Assembly (NCBI RefSeq): GCF_007556815.1 | Contig: NZ_CP041743.1 | Coordinates: 1,116,001 to 1,180,000, forward strand | DNA from: Paraburkholderia megapolitana | Lineage (GTDB): Bacteria > Pseudomonadota > Gammaproteobacteria > Burkholderiales > Burkholderiaceae | Direction: 5' to 3' | Length of the DNA: 64,000 nt | Shown: one piece after another, positions 17,876 to 26,912 of the stretch | Layout: the number at the start of each line of letters is the position of its first letter | How positions within the stretch are numbered: the stretch's first letter is position 1 | Translations under genes and position numbers: made by a program | Notes under the pieces: model-generated | The model's database searches: none | Told to the model about the DNA's origin: nothing | What the model saw: the letters and a program-made list of their open reading frames with translations, nothing else

Positions 17876-19881
17876 CACATCCCGACCGCGACGCGCGTCT
17901 CGCCGTCGCGTTTCAACTGTCGATAGCGCGCCAGCGCCCACAGCGGGAAGAACTTGCGATACCCGTGATAGCGCAGATAGAACACGCGCGGAAAACCCGT
18001 TGCGGTGAAGCGCGTCTCGTCCCACAAGCCATGTTCGCGCTGCTCGCGCACCAGGTAAGCGATGCCGCGCGCGACCGCCGGATGATCGACGTCGCCGGTC
18101 GCCAGCAGGCCGAGCAACCCCCACGCGGTCTGCGACGCGGTACTCGGCGCCCGTTCGTAGCCGCGGTAGTCGAGCTTGTAGCTCGTGCCGTCCTCGCCCC
18201 AGCCGCCGTCGTCGTTCTGGATCGAGATCAGCCATTGCGCGGCGCGGCGCATGCGCGGGTCGTCGTGAGCAATACCGGCCGCGTTCAGCGAGCACAGCGC
18301 GGTCCACGTGCCGTACACGTAGTTCATGCCCCAGCGGCCGTACCAGCTGCCGTCCGGCAACTGCTCCTTGAGCACGTAGTCGAGCGCGCGTTGCGCCGGC
18401 TCGCTCGCAGCCGGCAGTTCGCCGAGCTGCGCGAGCATCGACAGACAGCGGCCCGATACATCGGCGGTGGGCGGATCGAGCAACGCACCGTGATCGGAGA
18501 ACGGAATGTTGTTCAGGTAGTACTGGGTGTTTTCCGGCTCGAATGCGCCCCAGCCACCGTCGCTGCTCTGCATGCCGACCACCCATTCGCGCGCACGCGC
18601 AATGGCTTCGCGATCGACATTCGAATGCGTGAGCGCGGCCGCGCGATGCATCGCCATCGCGACCACGGCCGTATCGTCGACGTCCGGGTAGTGCGGATTC
18701 GCGTACTGGAACGCCCAGCCGCCGGGACGGATGTTGGGGCGACGCGAGATCCAGTCGCCGCGCACATCGAGGATCTGCAGCGGGCGCAGCCATTGCAGCC
18801 CGCGCAGCGCCGCTTCTTCGGCGCGCGCGTCGCCGGTTTCGAGCAGCGCGTGCGCCACCAGCGACGTATCCCACACCGGCGACAGACAAGGCTGGCAATA
18901 CGCCTCGTCATCGTGGATCACCAGCAGCTTGTCGAGCGCGCGGCGCGCGGTAGCACGCTGCGGATGGTCGGCCGGATAGCCGAGCACGTCGTACATCATG
19001 ACGGCGTTCGCCATCGCCGGGAAAATCGCGCCGAGACCGTCTTCGCCGTTCAGCCGTTCATCGACGAACGCAACCGCTGCATCGACCGAGCGGCGCCGCG
19101 TGTGCTGCGGAAACAGCCCATCGACGAGGCGCAGCACACCATCCACTGCACGGAAAAACACAAACCAGCTCTGGCTCTGATGCCCAGCCTTCGGCAGCAG
19201 CCCGGTCGTAACCGGCGCGCCGCGAAACAGCTCGTCGATACGCACGCCAAGCGGATTGCGCGCGACCGGCCGCTTCGCGTTCAGCACCAGCAGCGGCACG
19301 ATCACCGTGCGCGCCCAGTACGACACCTTCGACAGGTGGAACGGAAACCACTTCGGCAGCAGCATGATCTCGACCGGCATCATCGGTACCGCGTACCACG
19401 ACACCACGCCGAACAGCGCGAGCATGATGCGCGTGAAGACGTTCGATGCTTCCGCGCCGCCGTGCGCGAGAATCGCCTCGCGGGCACGGCGCATGTGTTC
19501 GGCGTCTTCCGGATCGCCGATCATCTTCAGCGCGAAGTACGCCTTCACGCTCGCGCTGACGTCGAGCGCGCCGTCGGTGAAGAGCGGCCAGCCGCCGTCC
19601 GGCAGCTGGATACGGCGCAGATAACGCGCGATCTTCTGTTCGAGTTCGAGGTTCGGTGTTTCGCCGAGATAGTGGACGAGCAGCACGTATTCGGCGGGAA
19701 TCGTCGCGTCGGCTTCGAGTTCGTAGACCCAGTGGCCATCCGGACGCTGCGCGTCGAGAATCGCCGTGGTTGCGTGCTCGACGGCGGCATTGAGCGCGGC
19801 ATCCGGTACGCCGCCGCCGTGGGCAGCATCGGGCAGCGGCGCGGTCGCGTCGGTCGAGTGGGCAAGAGACAGGTCGTTCAT
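17875..19881 (-). CDS. shc: Squalene-hopene cyclase, 668 aa
   Basis: This enzyme cyclises squalene to hopene/diplopterol at the cytoplasmic membrane. The catalytic Asp motif is in YPDVDDTAVVAMAMH (about residues 394-408). Multiple QW-type motifs are visible: QLPDGGWPLFTDGALD near residue 95, MQSSDGGWGAFEPEN, QLPDGSWYGRWGMNYVYGTW and QNDDGGWGEDGTSY. The GYERAPSTASQTAWGLLGLL segment is standard for bacterial SHCs, and 668 aa is normal length. The start ATG overlaps the hpnE stop (ATGA) and the stop overlaps hpnG (TGATG), so the whole operon is translationally coupled. Confidence 0.96.
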   Translation of the reverse strand: MNDLSLAHSTDATAPLPDAAHGGGVPDAALNAAVEHATTAILDAQRPDGHWVYELEADATIPAEYVLLVHYLGETPNLELEQKIARYLRRIQLPDGGWPLFTDGALDVSASVKAYFALKMIGDPEDAEHMRRAREAILAHGGAEASNVFTRIMLALFGVVSWYAVPMMPVEIMLLPKWFPFHLSKVSYWARTVIVPLLVLNAKRPVARNPLGVRIDELFRGAPVTTGLLPKAGHQSQSWFVFFRAVDGVLRLVDGLFPQHTRRRSVDAAVAFVDERLNGEDGLGAIFPAMANAVMMYDVLGYPADHPQRATARRALDKLLVIHDDEAYCQPCLSPVWDTSLVAHALLETGDARAEEAALRGLQWLRPLQILDVRGDWISRRPNIRPGGWAFQYANPHYPDVDDTAVVAMAMHRAAALTHSNVDREAIARAREWVVGMQSSDGGWGAFEPENTQYYLNNIPFSDHGALLDPPTADVSGRCLSMLAQLGELPAASEPAQRALDYVLKEQLPDGSWYGRWGMNYVYGTWTALCSLNAAGIAHDDPRMRRAAQWLISIQNDDGGWGEDGTSYKLDYRGYERAPSTASQTAWGLLGLLATGDVDHPAVARGIAYLVREQREHGLWDETRFTATGFPRVFYLRYHGYRKFFPLWALARYRQLKRDGETRVAVGM

Positions 19882-21143
19882 CGGCGTTCCATCGGTTCGT
19901 TCAGGAGCGCATCCGCGGCCTTCTGGCCGGAACGGATCGCCCCTTCGATCGTCGCGGGCAGGCCGGTAGCCGTCCAGTCGCCCGCGAGCATCAGGTTATT
20001 CCAGCGAGTGCGCGTGCCGGGGCGGCGCATCTCTTCTTCGGGCAACGCGGCAAACGTCGCGCGCTTTTCGCTGACGATCTGCCAAGTCGGCATCGGCTCG
20101 ACCGGCAGGCTCGCCGCATGGGCCACTTCGGCCCACACGATCCGCGCGAGCTCTTCGCGCGGCATGTCGATCAGCCGGTCCGCGCCGCTGATCGTGACCG
20201 ACAGGCGGCCGTCGAAGGCAAACAGCCATTCGGCCGTCGAGTTCAGCAAGCCGAGCATCGGCGGGTGGCCGATGGGGGGATCGACGGCGAAATGCACGTT
20301 GACGATCGCCGTGAAGCGGCCCGGCGTCTGCACGCCGGGCACCAGCGTCTGCGCGACGTTGGGCGGTACCGCGAGCACCACCGCATCGCCATCCGCGAGT
20401 TCGATGCTCAGGTCGCCAAAGTCGAGCGCGGCGGCTCGCCCAGTCTCGGCAAATTCAATCGATTTTAGCTGCGAGCCAAGCCGGATCTCCGCACCGCCAT
20501 GCTGCAGCAGGCGCAGCGCGGGATCGACGAAGGCGCTCGCGAGGCCGTTGCGCGCCACCAGCGGCCGGCATGCCTGACCGCCCGCGGCCAGCGTTTCGCG
20601 GAGCACCGCGCCCGCCAGCTCAGCGGTACCGTCGCGCGGCTCGACATTCAGCACCGCGAGAAACAGCGGCCGCAGCAGGCGATCCCACAACGCGCCGTTA
20701 CAGCGCATCGTTTGCGCCATCGTGCGGCCCGGCTTGGCGAACAGCAGCGGTACGAGCGACAGATAATCGGCCGCATGCGTGCCGGGCACCCGCGCGGCGC
20801 CGTCGAAGACCCACAGCGGCACGCGTCCCGGCGAAAGTCGTACCGTCCAGCGTGCCTCGCTCGCCAGATCCATGAACGCATACTCGGGCTGTGCGGGGCC
20901 GACGAGTTCGTCGGCGGCACCGATCGCGCGCACGTAGTTGAGCGTCGCGTGATTGCCGGACAGCACGAGGTGATTGCCGTTATCGATCGTCGCGCCGAGT
21001 GTGCGGTCGTAATACGAGCGACAGCGCCCGCCCGCCTGGGCCGCCGCTTCGTGCAGCACCACCCGTGCACCGCGCCGCTGCAACTGGACGGCGGCGGCGA
21101 GACCGGCAAGACCTGCGCCGATCACGTGAACGAGTTTCGCCAT
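19878..21143 (-). CDS. hpnE: Hydroxysqualene dehydroxylase HpnE, 421 aa
   Basis: This flavoprotein of the amine oxidase/phytoene desaturase fold reduces hydroxysqualene to squalene. The N-terminal FAD-binding motif is HVIGAGLAGLAAAVQLQRRG (about residues 6-25), followed by AQAGGRCRSYYDRTLGATIDNG. The C-terminal FAD motif MLAGDWTATGLPATIEGAIR (about 385-405) is complete. The start at 21143 overlaps the hpnD stop (TGATG), and the stop overlaps shc (ATGA). Membership in the hpnC-hpnD-hpnE squalene set is strongly supported by the operon. Confidence 0.93.
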   Translation of the reverse strand: MAKLVHVIGAGLAGLAAAVQLQRRGARVVLHEAAAQAGGRCRSYYDRTLGATIDNGNHLVLSGNHATLNYVRAIGAADELVGPAQPEYAFMDLASEARWTVRLSPGRVPLWVFDGAARVPGTHAADYLSLVPLLFAKPGRTMAQTMRCNGALWDRLLRPLFLAVLNVEPRDGTAELAGAVLRETLAAGGQACRPLVARNGLASAFVDPALRLLQHGGAEIRLGSQLKSIEFAETGRAAALDFGDLSIELADGDAVVLAVPPNVAQTLVPGVQTPGRFTAIVNVHFAVDPPIGHPPMLGLLNSTAEWLFAFDGRLSVTISGADRLIDMPREELARIVWAEVAHAASLPVEPMPTWQIVSEKRATFAALPEEEMRRPGTRTRWNNLMLAGDWTATGLPATIEGAIRSGQKAADALLNEPMERR

Positions 21144-22036
21144 CAGAAGAAAGCGTAGCGGGCGACGATCCACAGTAGCCGCATACGCGGCTTGCTGACC
21201 TTCGTACGCGGAATGTCGAAGCCGCGGTCGACCGTGCGCTCGAGCAGACAGCGATACACACCGGACATGATGCGCGGCGCGCGCACGTGGTTGCGCGAGG
21301 CGGCGTCCATGATCGCGTCGGCGGCTGCGAAATGCTGCTTCGCGCGTTCGACGAGCGGCGCGCAGACACGCGGGATCGCGGGATCGTCGGCAATCGAAGT
21401 CGGGCTCGCGGCCGCGATACCTTCGCTCGCCAGCAGTTCGCGCGGCAGGTAGCAACGATTGATGCCGGCGTCTTCGTCAATGTCGCGCAGGATGTTCGTG
21501 AGCTGCAGCGCGCGTCCGAGGTGATGCGCGAGGTCGCGCCCCGGTTGCTCCTGCATCCCGAATATCCTCACCGATAGCCGCCCCGCCGAACTCGCGACGC
21601 GGTCGCAGTAGAGATCGAGGGTGGCTTCGTCGGGTGCGCAGATGTCTTCGGCGGCGTCCATCGCCATGCCGTCGATCATCGCGTGGAAGTCTTCGCGCTG
21701 GAGCTGGAACGTGTGGATGTGCCGCGTCAGCGCCGCGAGCGGCGCAGGTGGCGCACCCGCATAGCAGGCGTCGATATCGGCACGCCAGCGCTCGAGCGCG
21801 GCGGCGCGCTCGGCACGCGGCAGATCGCCGTCGGCGATGTCGTCGACGGCGCGGCAGAACGCGTACACCTGATACATCGCGTCGCGCTGCGCGGCCGGCA
21901 AGATGCGCATCGCCAGATAAAACGAGCTGCCTGACGTAACGGCAGCGGCATCGGTTGTTTGAGTATCGTCCACGACGAGATTGGAAACGGCCAAGACAAT
22001 CTCCGCTGAAGCGCCCAAAGGCGGTGAAGAAGTCAT
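21143..22036 (-). CDS. hpnD: Presqualene diphosphate synthase HpnD, 297 aa
   Basis: HpnD condenses two farnesyl diphosphates to presqualene diphosphate. It has the first Asp-rich motif FCRAVDDIADGDLP (about residues 58-71) and the second region GRALQLTNILRDIDEDAGIN (about 175-195), with NRCYLPRELL following, all typical of trans-isoprenyl diphosphate synthases. An N-terminal extension of about 30 residues (Thr/Ala/Ser-rich) precedes the SGSSFYLAMRILP motif. The ATG at 22036 is the first gene start of the minus-strand hopanoid operon; a second ATG downstream is possible. The 167-bp gap to the diguanylate cyclase gene presumably holds its promoter. Confidence 0.92.
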   Translation of the reverse strand: MTSSPPLGASAEIVLAVSNLVVDDTQTTDAAAVTSGSSFYLAMRILPAAQRDAMYQVYAFCRAVDDIADGDLPRAERAAALERWRADIDACYAGAPPAPLAALTRHIHTFQLQREDFHAMIDGMAMDAAEDICAPDEATLDLYCDRVASSAGRLSVRIFGMQEQPGRDLAHHLGRALQLTNILRDIDEDAGINRCYLPRELLASEGIAAASPTSIADDPAIPRVCAPLVERAKQHFAAADAIMDAASRNHVRAPRIMSGVYRCLLERTVDRGFDIPRTKVSKPRMRLLWIVARYAFF

Positions 22037-22203
22037 GCCTACCCGCAGGGCAAGCCGCCCGCGCGCGCGGACACGCGCGAAACCGGCTGGGACACCGGAA
22101 GCGGCGAAAAGTATACCAATCTTTGCCCTGACCCGCAGTTTGGGGGGCTATCGACGGTTTTCGCCTGGGCAGATGCGGCCCGACGGGCGCGCGCCACCTG
22201 CGT

Positions 22204-23142
22204 TCAGGCAAATGCGATGGAGCGGTTACGTCCCTGCCGTTTCGCGCTATACAGCGCGGCGTCGGCTTCGTTGATCAGCACCTCGTAGGTCGGCACGCCC
22301 GCGCGCGCCGCCGCCCCTCCGACGCTGGCCGTGACCGGCACGCTCACGCCCTGCACGTCGACCGGCGCATCGCCGATCGTGTGACGGATCTTCTCGGCGA
22401 CCTGCATCGCCACGCCGAGCGGCGTGCCCGGCAGCAGCAGCGCGAATTCCTCGCCGCCAAAACGGCCGAACGTATCTTCCACGCGCACCACATCCGCGAC
22501 CCGCTGTGCCATCTCGCGCAATACGCCATCGCCGACGACGTGGCCGAACTGATCGTTGATCGTCTTGAAGTGGTCGAGATCGAACAGCAGCACCGACAGA
22601 TCGCCGCCGTATCGCTGCCAGCGCGTGTATTCGTCGCTGAGCCTCGCCTCGAAGAAACGCCGGTTCGCGATGCCGGTCAGGCCGTCGCGGTCCGCGTATT
22701 CCTGCAGCTTCGCTACCGCCTCTTCGCGTTCGCGCTGCACGATGCTCACGTGCGTCACGTCGGATACGGTGACGCACACCGCCACCACTTCGCGCTCGCG
22801 CGTGAGCGGCATGAAGGTGCAGTCCTGCTGCATGAAGTCGACGCCGCCGGTAATCGGCCGGTCGTGGTCGAACCTGAACAGATAAGGGCGCTGCTCCCAC
22901 GAACTGAACGCGAAGCTGCCCAGCTGGAACACGCTCTCGAGCTTGCGGCTCAACCACGCGCGCGGCAGCTCAGGAAAATTGTCGAAGATCGGGCGCCCGA
23001 CTACTTTCTCCGCGGCGAGGCCACTGTGATCCTGCATGAAGCGATTCCACATCAGCACGTTCATCTCGCGGTCGAGCACGAAGATGCCGAAGCCGACCCG
23101 TTCGACAACCAGATCGCTGAGGGAAAGGGCCGGCGCATTCAT
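22204..23142 (-). CDS. PAS-GGDEF diguanylate cyclase, 312 aa
   Basis: An N-terminal PAS-like sensor (about residues 8-130: VVERVGFGIFVLDREMNVLMWN) precedes a GGDEF domain (about 145-310: DGLTGIANRRFFEARLSDE, LLFDLDHFKTINDQFGHVVGD, FGRFGGEEFALLLPG). The active-site GGEEF is intact, so c-di-GMP synthesis from two GTP is expected. No RxxD inhibitory site is evident before GGEEF. The ATG at 23142 overlaps the stop of the CheC gene (ATGA). It ends a receiver-CheC-DGC operon directly upstream of the hopanoid operon. Confidence 0.92.
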   Translation of the reverse strand: MNAPALSLSDLVVERVGFGIFVLDREMNVLMWNRFMQDHSGLAAEKVVGRPIFDNFPELPRAWLSRKLESVFQLGSFAFSSWEQRPYLFRFDHDRPITGGVDFMQQDCTFMPLTREREVVAVCVTVSDVTHVSIVQREREEAVAKLQEYADRDGLTGIANRRFFEARLSDEYTRWQRYGGDLSVLLFDLDHFKTINDQFGHVVGDGVLREMAQRVADVVRVEDTFGRFGGEEFALLLPGTPLGVAMQVAEKIRHTIGDAPVDVQGVSVPVTASVGGAAARAGVPTYEVLINEADAALYSAKRQGRNRSIAFA

Positions 23143-23762
23143 AAGCTGGACAGCAGCGCGTCGAGCGCGAGATTCATAAGGCGGATCGAATCTTCGGCCA
23201 TCAGCATCACGAAGTGCGCGCGAAAACTGTGGTCCTCGAGCGCGAAATTCACTTCGATCAGCAACGCAACTTCCCACGCGAGCACGCCGGGCTGAAACAC
23301 CTCGTCGAGCGACAGCGACGCACCCAGCATGCCTGGCGGCGAGAACACCGGGGTCCGGCCGAGCTGGTCGAGGATGCACGACACGCACGCGCCGGTCAGC
23401 GCGTTCGCGACGTCGAAAGTCAGCTCTTCCTCGTTCGTCGCCTCGTAGGCCGAACGCGGATAGGGATCGTTCACGAGTGCGCAAAGCTGCGCGATGCTGC
23501 CGCTGCGGCACAGCACCAGTGCCTCGCCCTTGATATCCGAACGAAAGCCCTGGCGCACGGCCGTGACCGGCTCGTCGATACCGGTCATCTCGCGCAGCGT
23601 GTCGGCTGCGTCGCTCACGGCCACGACCCGCACGCGCGGCACCGACAGCTCGATGAACGCATCGAGCAACCGCGCGAGACGCGTCGCGGCCTGCCCCATC
23701 GCCAGATTGGCGACCTCCTGCAGCGCATCGCGCTGATCTTCGGTGAGGACTGGCTCAGACAT
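23139..23762 (-). CDS. CheC-family phosphatase-like protein, 207 aa
   Basis: The opening DQRDALQEVANLAMGQAATRLARLL contains the CheC/CheX/FliY pattern (E-x3-N-x2-MG). A second copy, EEELTFDVANALTGACVSCIL (about residues 118-138), keeps the Asp and Asn but is less canonical. CheC proteins dephosphorylate CheY-type receivers. The likely partner is the stand-alone receiver encoded immediately upstream, which overlaps this gene by 8 bp. No motility genes are nearby, so the module may serve another phosphorelay; that is inference. Confidence 0.8.
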   Translation of the reverse strand: MSEPVLTEDQRDALQEVANLAMGQAATRLARLLDAFIELSVPRVRVVAVSDAADTLREMTGIDEPVTAVRQGFRSDIKGEALVLCRSGSIAQLCALVNDPYPRSAYEATNEEELTFDVANALTGACVSCILDQLGRTPVFSPPGMLGASLSLDEVFQPGVLAWEVALLIEVNFALEDHSFRAHFVMLMAEDSIRLMNLALDALLSSL

Positions 23763-24123
23763 ACAACCCGTACTCCTTGAGGACGGGCAGTACCGCCTCG
23801 GGGCTCACCGGCTTCGCGATGAACGCCGCCGCGCCGAGCGAGCGCACGCGTGCCTGGGCCATCGGCTGGACATCGGCGGAGACGACGATCACGAACGTAT
23901 TCAGATCTTCGTGCTGCAACGCTTCGAGCACCTGATAACCGGTCATATCCGGCATCGTCAGATCGAGAAACATCACCGACGCCTTGCCTGCGCGGTATAA
24001 CGCCAGCGCCTCGCGACCATTCGTCGCATAGTTGATGTCGACGTCCCACTCCGGCGGCAGTGCTCTCGTGAGCACCCTGCGGGCAAGCAGCGAATCGTCG
24101 GCGATCACGATGGGCAAAGGCAT
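23755..24123 (-). CDS. Single-domain response regulator (CheY-like), 122 aa
   Basis: A complete receiver with no output domain: the acidic pair is in IVIADDSLLARRVL (about residues 4-17), the phospho-acceptor Asp in VMFLDLTMPDMTGYQVL (about residue 54), then VVSAD and the conserved Lys in AAFIAKPVSPEAV (about 102). The ATG at 24123 begins MPLPIVIADD; the upstream extension to 24195 is not family-like. The 3' end overlaps the CheC gene, forming a three-gene signalling operon with the diguanylate cyclase. Its kinase may be the divergent hybrid kinase at 24434. Confidence 0.9.
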   Translation of the reverse strand: MPLPIVIADDSLLARRVLTRALPPEWDVDINYATNGREALALYRAGKASVMFLDLTMPDMTGYQVLEALQHEDLNTFVIVVSADVQPMAQARVRSLGAAAFIAKPVSPEAVLPVLKEYGLYV

Positions 24124-24433
24124 GGCGGCGGATCGGAATACCAGATGGGTTGGCGCGCCGGGGCGTGCGGCAGGCACGTGCGCCGGGTCGTGCACGTTAA
24201 CGGCGGCGCAATGGCACTTCTTTAGCCAGCGAGAGTGCTCTCGCGGACTCGCTGCTCACCTTCTACGAATAGAATTGCCCTTTATCCAGTCTCTTCATGG
24301 GATTTTCAAATTAATCTGCCCGCTAAATACGCCGTTTATACTTTTGTGTACGTTTGCGCTTCCGGATTCGTCCCGATCCTTGTCGTAAGATGAAAACCGG
24401 CCATACTTCCTGTGCATTTAAGCGCTACTTACG
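24124..24433. other. 310-bp divergent regulatory region
   Basis: No gene is evident. It contains an inverted repeat, GCGAGAG-TG-CTCTCGC, at 24229-24244, and an AT-richer stretch at 24270-24420 that is suited to promoters for the hybrid kinase on the plus strand. Both signalling units read away from it. Confidence 0.5.
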
Positions 24434-26695
24434 ATGACACCTGACCGGCCCGAACCGTCGCCCGCGAGCCGTCTTGCTTCTGCCAGGCAGGAGGACGCGC
24501 CGTTTCCGACGGTGCCCGAACACAACTTCGCCGTCCGGCGCGCCACGCTGATCGCGCTGCTCGTCGCCGCGATCGTGTTGCCATGCATCTACGTCTCGAT
24601 CATGGCCTTCAACGATCTGCGGGCACGCGAAGCCGATGCCACCGACGTCACGCTGCGTACCGTGCGCGTCGCCGAAGAGCACGCGCTGAAGGTGTTCGAC
24701 ATGAACGAGGCACTCGATGCACGTGTCGTCGATCTCGTACAGGACCTCGACGACCACGGCATTCGCGAAGCCGAAGGGGTCATCCACGAAAAACTGCGCG
24801 TGATGGGCGGCGGCTATCCGCAGGTTTCGGCGGTCTCGATCTTCGGCAGCGACGGGGCGTTGCTCGCAAGCAGCCGCTATTTCCCGGCGCCGCCGGCATC
24901 GATCCTCAATCGCGAGGATTTCACCGGGATTCGTGACGGCCGGGTCCTCGACCATGTCTCGCGCGTGATGATCGGCCAGGTCGCCGGGGAACAGGTGTTC
25001 AACACCGGGGTGGCGCGACGCGACGACAACGGCACCTTTGAGGGCGTCGTATCGGTGGCGCTGCGGCCCGGCTACTTCAGCGCGTTCTATCGCGAGCTGC
25101 TGGGCGGCAGCGACGCACCGATGACCATGTCCCTGCTGCGTAGCGACGGCGCAATTCTCGCGCACTACCCGGCACAGGTATCGGGATCCGCCACGGTCGA
25201 CCCGCGATCGCCGTTCGCCGCGGCGCTCGCGGAAGGTCGTCGCGACGGCGTGGTACGGACCCGCTCGAGCACCGACGGCGACAACCTGATTCTCGCGTTC
25301 CGGCGCGTCGGCGCCTACCCCGTGTACGTATCGTGCGGTTATCGCACCTCCGCGATCTGGGCCGAGTGGTACCGGCATCTGAGCGTACTGATCCTGTCGA
25401 TGTTCACGCCGTCCATCGTGCTGTGGTGCGTGATCTGGCTGTCGCTCAAGCGCCTCGGCGCCGAAGAGGAAGCGTGGGAGCGCTGGCAGGCCGAAGCGTC
25501 GATGCGCCGCTCGATCGAATCCGCGTACCGTCAGTCGCGCAAGATGGAGGCGCTCGGCAACCTGGTCGGCAGCGTCGCGCACGACTTCAACAACCTGCTG
25601 ATGATCGTCTCGGCGAACGTGCAGATCGTCCGCCGGCGCGGCGTGCCGGGGCTCGAACGCGAGCTGTCGGCGGTCGAGCGGGCGCTCAAGAGCGGCCAGT
25701 CGCTCACGCGGCAGCTGCTCGGCGTCGCGCGCAAGCAGCCGCTGCACAACGAGACGCTCGCCGTCGAACGCTGGCTGCCGTCGTGCCGCGAGTTGCTGCG
25801 GGCGTCGCTGGGCGCGAAGGTTTCGCTGGTGATGGACATCGGCATCGACGTATGGCCGATGCGCGTCGACGTCGCCGAACTCGAGCTCGCGCTGATCAAT
25901 ATCGCCGTCAATGCACGCGATGCGATGCCGAACGGCGGCCGCTTCACGGTGCGCGCGGCCAACATCAGTTTCCGCCATGAAGACGGCTTTCCGCTGATCG
26001 GCGAGTTCGTTCAGTTCTCGCTTGAAGATACCGGTGTGGGCATGCCGCCGGACGTGCTCGCGCGTGCCTTCGAACCGCTCTTCACGACCAAGCCGAAGGG
26101 CATGGGCACCGGCCTCGGGCTGCCGCAGGTGTTCGCGTTCTGCGAACGCTCGGGCGGCCTCGCGGCAATCGACAGCGCGATTGGCGCAGGCACGTCGGTG
26201 CGACTGTACCTGCCGCGGGCAGCCGCCGCGCCGGAATTCGAGCGGCCGCGCGAAGCCCCGCTCGAACACACCGGCACGCCGCACGGTTTGCGGATCCTGC
26301 TAGTAGAGGACAACGACGAGGTCGCCGCCGGCACCGAAGCGCTGCTGCAGATGATGGGCCACCAGGTGACGTGGGTGTTCAACGCAGACACCGCGCTGCG
26401 CCTGTTCGACGATGCACACGCGAAGCAGGCACGCACCGGCGAGCCGCTGCCGTTCGATCTGGTGATTTCCGACATCCACATGCCCGGCGCCATGAACGGC
26501 ATCGATCTCGCTGAAGCGGTTCAGGCGTTCGAAACGAAGCTGCCGGTGATTCTCGTCACGGGCTACGCGGAGGAGCTCGACCGGGCCCGTCATGTGGATG
26601 TGAAGGTGCTGTCGAAGCCGTTCGATATCGCGCTGCTCGAGCAGATCCTGCAGGCGATCCAGCGGGATCTGGCGCACGCGCAGCCTGAGACTTGA
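24434..26695 (+). CDS. Hybrid sensor histidine kinase with C-terminal receiver, 753 aa
   Basis: TM helix 1 (about residues 32-58), a large periplasmic sensor (about 60-300, PDC/Cache-like, with SVALRPGYFSAFYRELL and VYVSCGY) and TM helix 2 (about 312-338) are followed by a HisKA domain with GNLVGSVAHDFNNLLMIVSA (phospho-His about 384). The HATPase has the N box ALINIAVNARDAMPNGG, G1 EDTGVGMPPDVLARAFEPLFTT and G2 GMGTGLGLPQV. A receiver (about 615-745) holds the acidic motif LLVEDNDEVAAG and Asp in LVISDIHMPG. The HxFNN box is typical of kinases with integral receivers. It is divergent from the receiver-CheC-DGC operon. Confidence 0.9.
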   Translation: MTPDRPEPSPASRLASARQEDAPFPTVPEHNFAVRRATLIALLVAAIVLPCIYVSIMAFNDLRAREADATDVTLRTVRVAEEHALKVFDMNEALDARVVDLVQDLDDHGIREAEGVIHEKLRVMGGGYPQVSAVSIFGSDGALLASSRYFPAPPASILNREDFTGIRDGRVLDHVSRVMIGQVAGEQVFNTGVARRDDNGTFEGVVSVALRPGYFSAFYRELLGGSDAPMTMSLLRSDGAILAHYPAQVSGSATVDPRSPFAAALAEGRRDGVVRTRSSTDGDNLILAFRRVGAYPVYVSCGYRTSAIWAEWYRHLSVLILSMFTPSIVLWCVIWLSLKRLGAEEEAWERWQAEASMRRSIESAYRQSRKMEALGNLVGSVAHDFNNLLMIVSANVQIVRRRGVPGLERELSAVERALKSGQSLTRQLLGVARKQPLHNETLAVERWLPSCRELLRASLGAKVSLVMDIGIDVWPMRVDVAELELALINIAVNARDAMPNGGRFTVRAANISFRHEDGFPLIGEFVQFSLEDTGVGMPPDVLARAFEPLFTTKPKGMGTGLGLPQVFAFCERSGGLAAIDSAIGAGTSVRLYLPRAAAAPEFERPREAPLEHTGTPHGLRILLVEDNDEVAAGTEALLQMMGHQVTWVFNADTALRLFDDAHAKQARTGEPLPFDLVISDIHMPGAMNGIDLAEAVQAFETKLPVILVTGYAEELDRARHVDVKVLSKPFDIALLEQILQAIQRDLAHAQPET

Positions 26696-26717
26696 GCTTG
26701 TGTCTGGGTGTGACGGC

Positions 26718-26732
26718 CCCGTGCAACACGGG
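26718..26732 (+). terminator. Possible hairpin after the hybrid kinase
   Basis: CCCGTG, loop CAA (with one extra base), CACGGG, extendable outward with GACGG/CTGTC. There is no T run directly after, so the terminator role is tentative. Confidence 0.3.
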
Positions 26733-26912
26733 CTGTCGATTGTAGAAAATACGTCTGCCGTGCCCGATGCTCTTTTGCGGCGCCGTCGCGCGGCCTTGCT
26801 GCGCAAGGCTTGCCGGGCCGGCGGCCGAAGCGCCGCGCAACCGGCACGATGATTGCAGCCTGCTACCCGAGGAAGCGCGCCTCGCGCTTCGTTCCATTGC
26901 CGGGAGGCAGCC

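Noticed and set aside
17965..20577. Very long open frame (870 codons) on the plus strand
   Set aside because: It is antisense to shc and hpnE, whose protein families are certain; long antisense frames are common in GC-rich genes.
24425..26284. 619-codon open frame on the minus strand
   Set aside because: It is antisense to the hybrid histidine kinase, and its Arg/His-rich translation matches no family.
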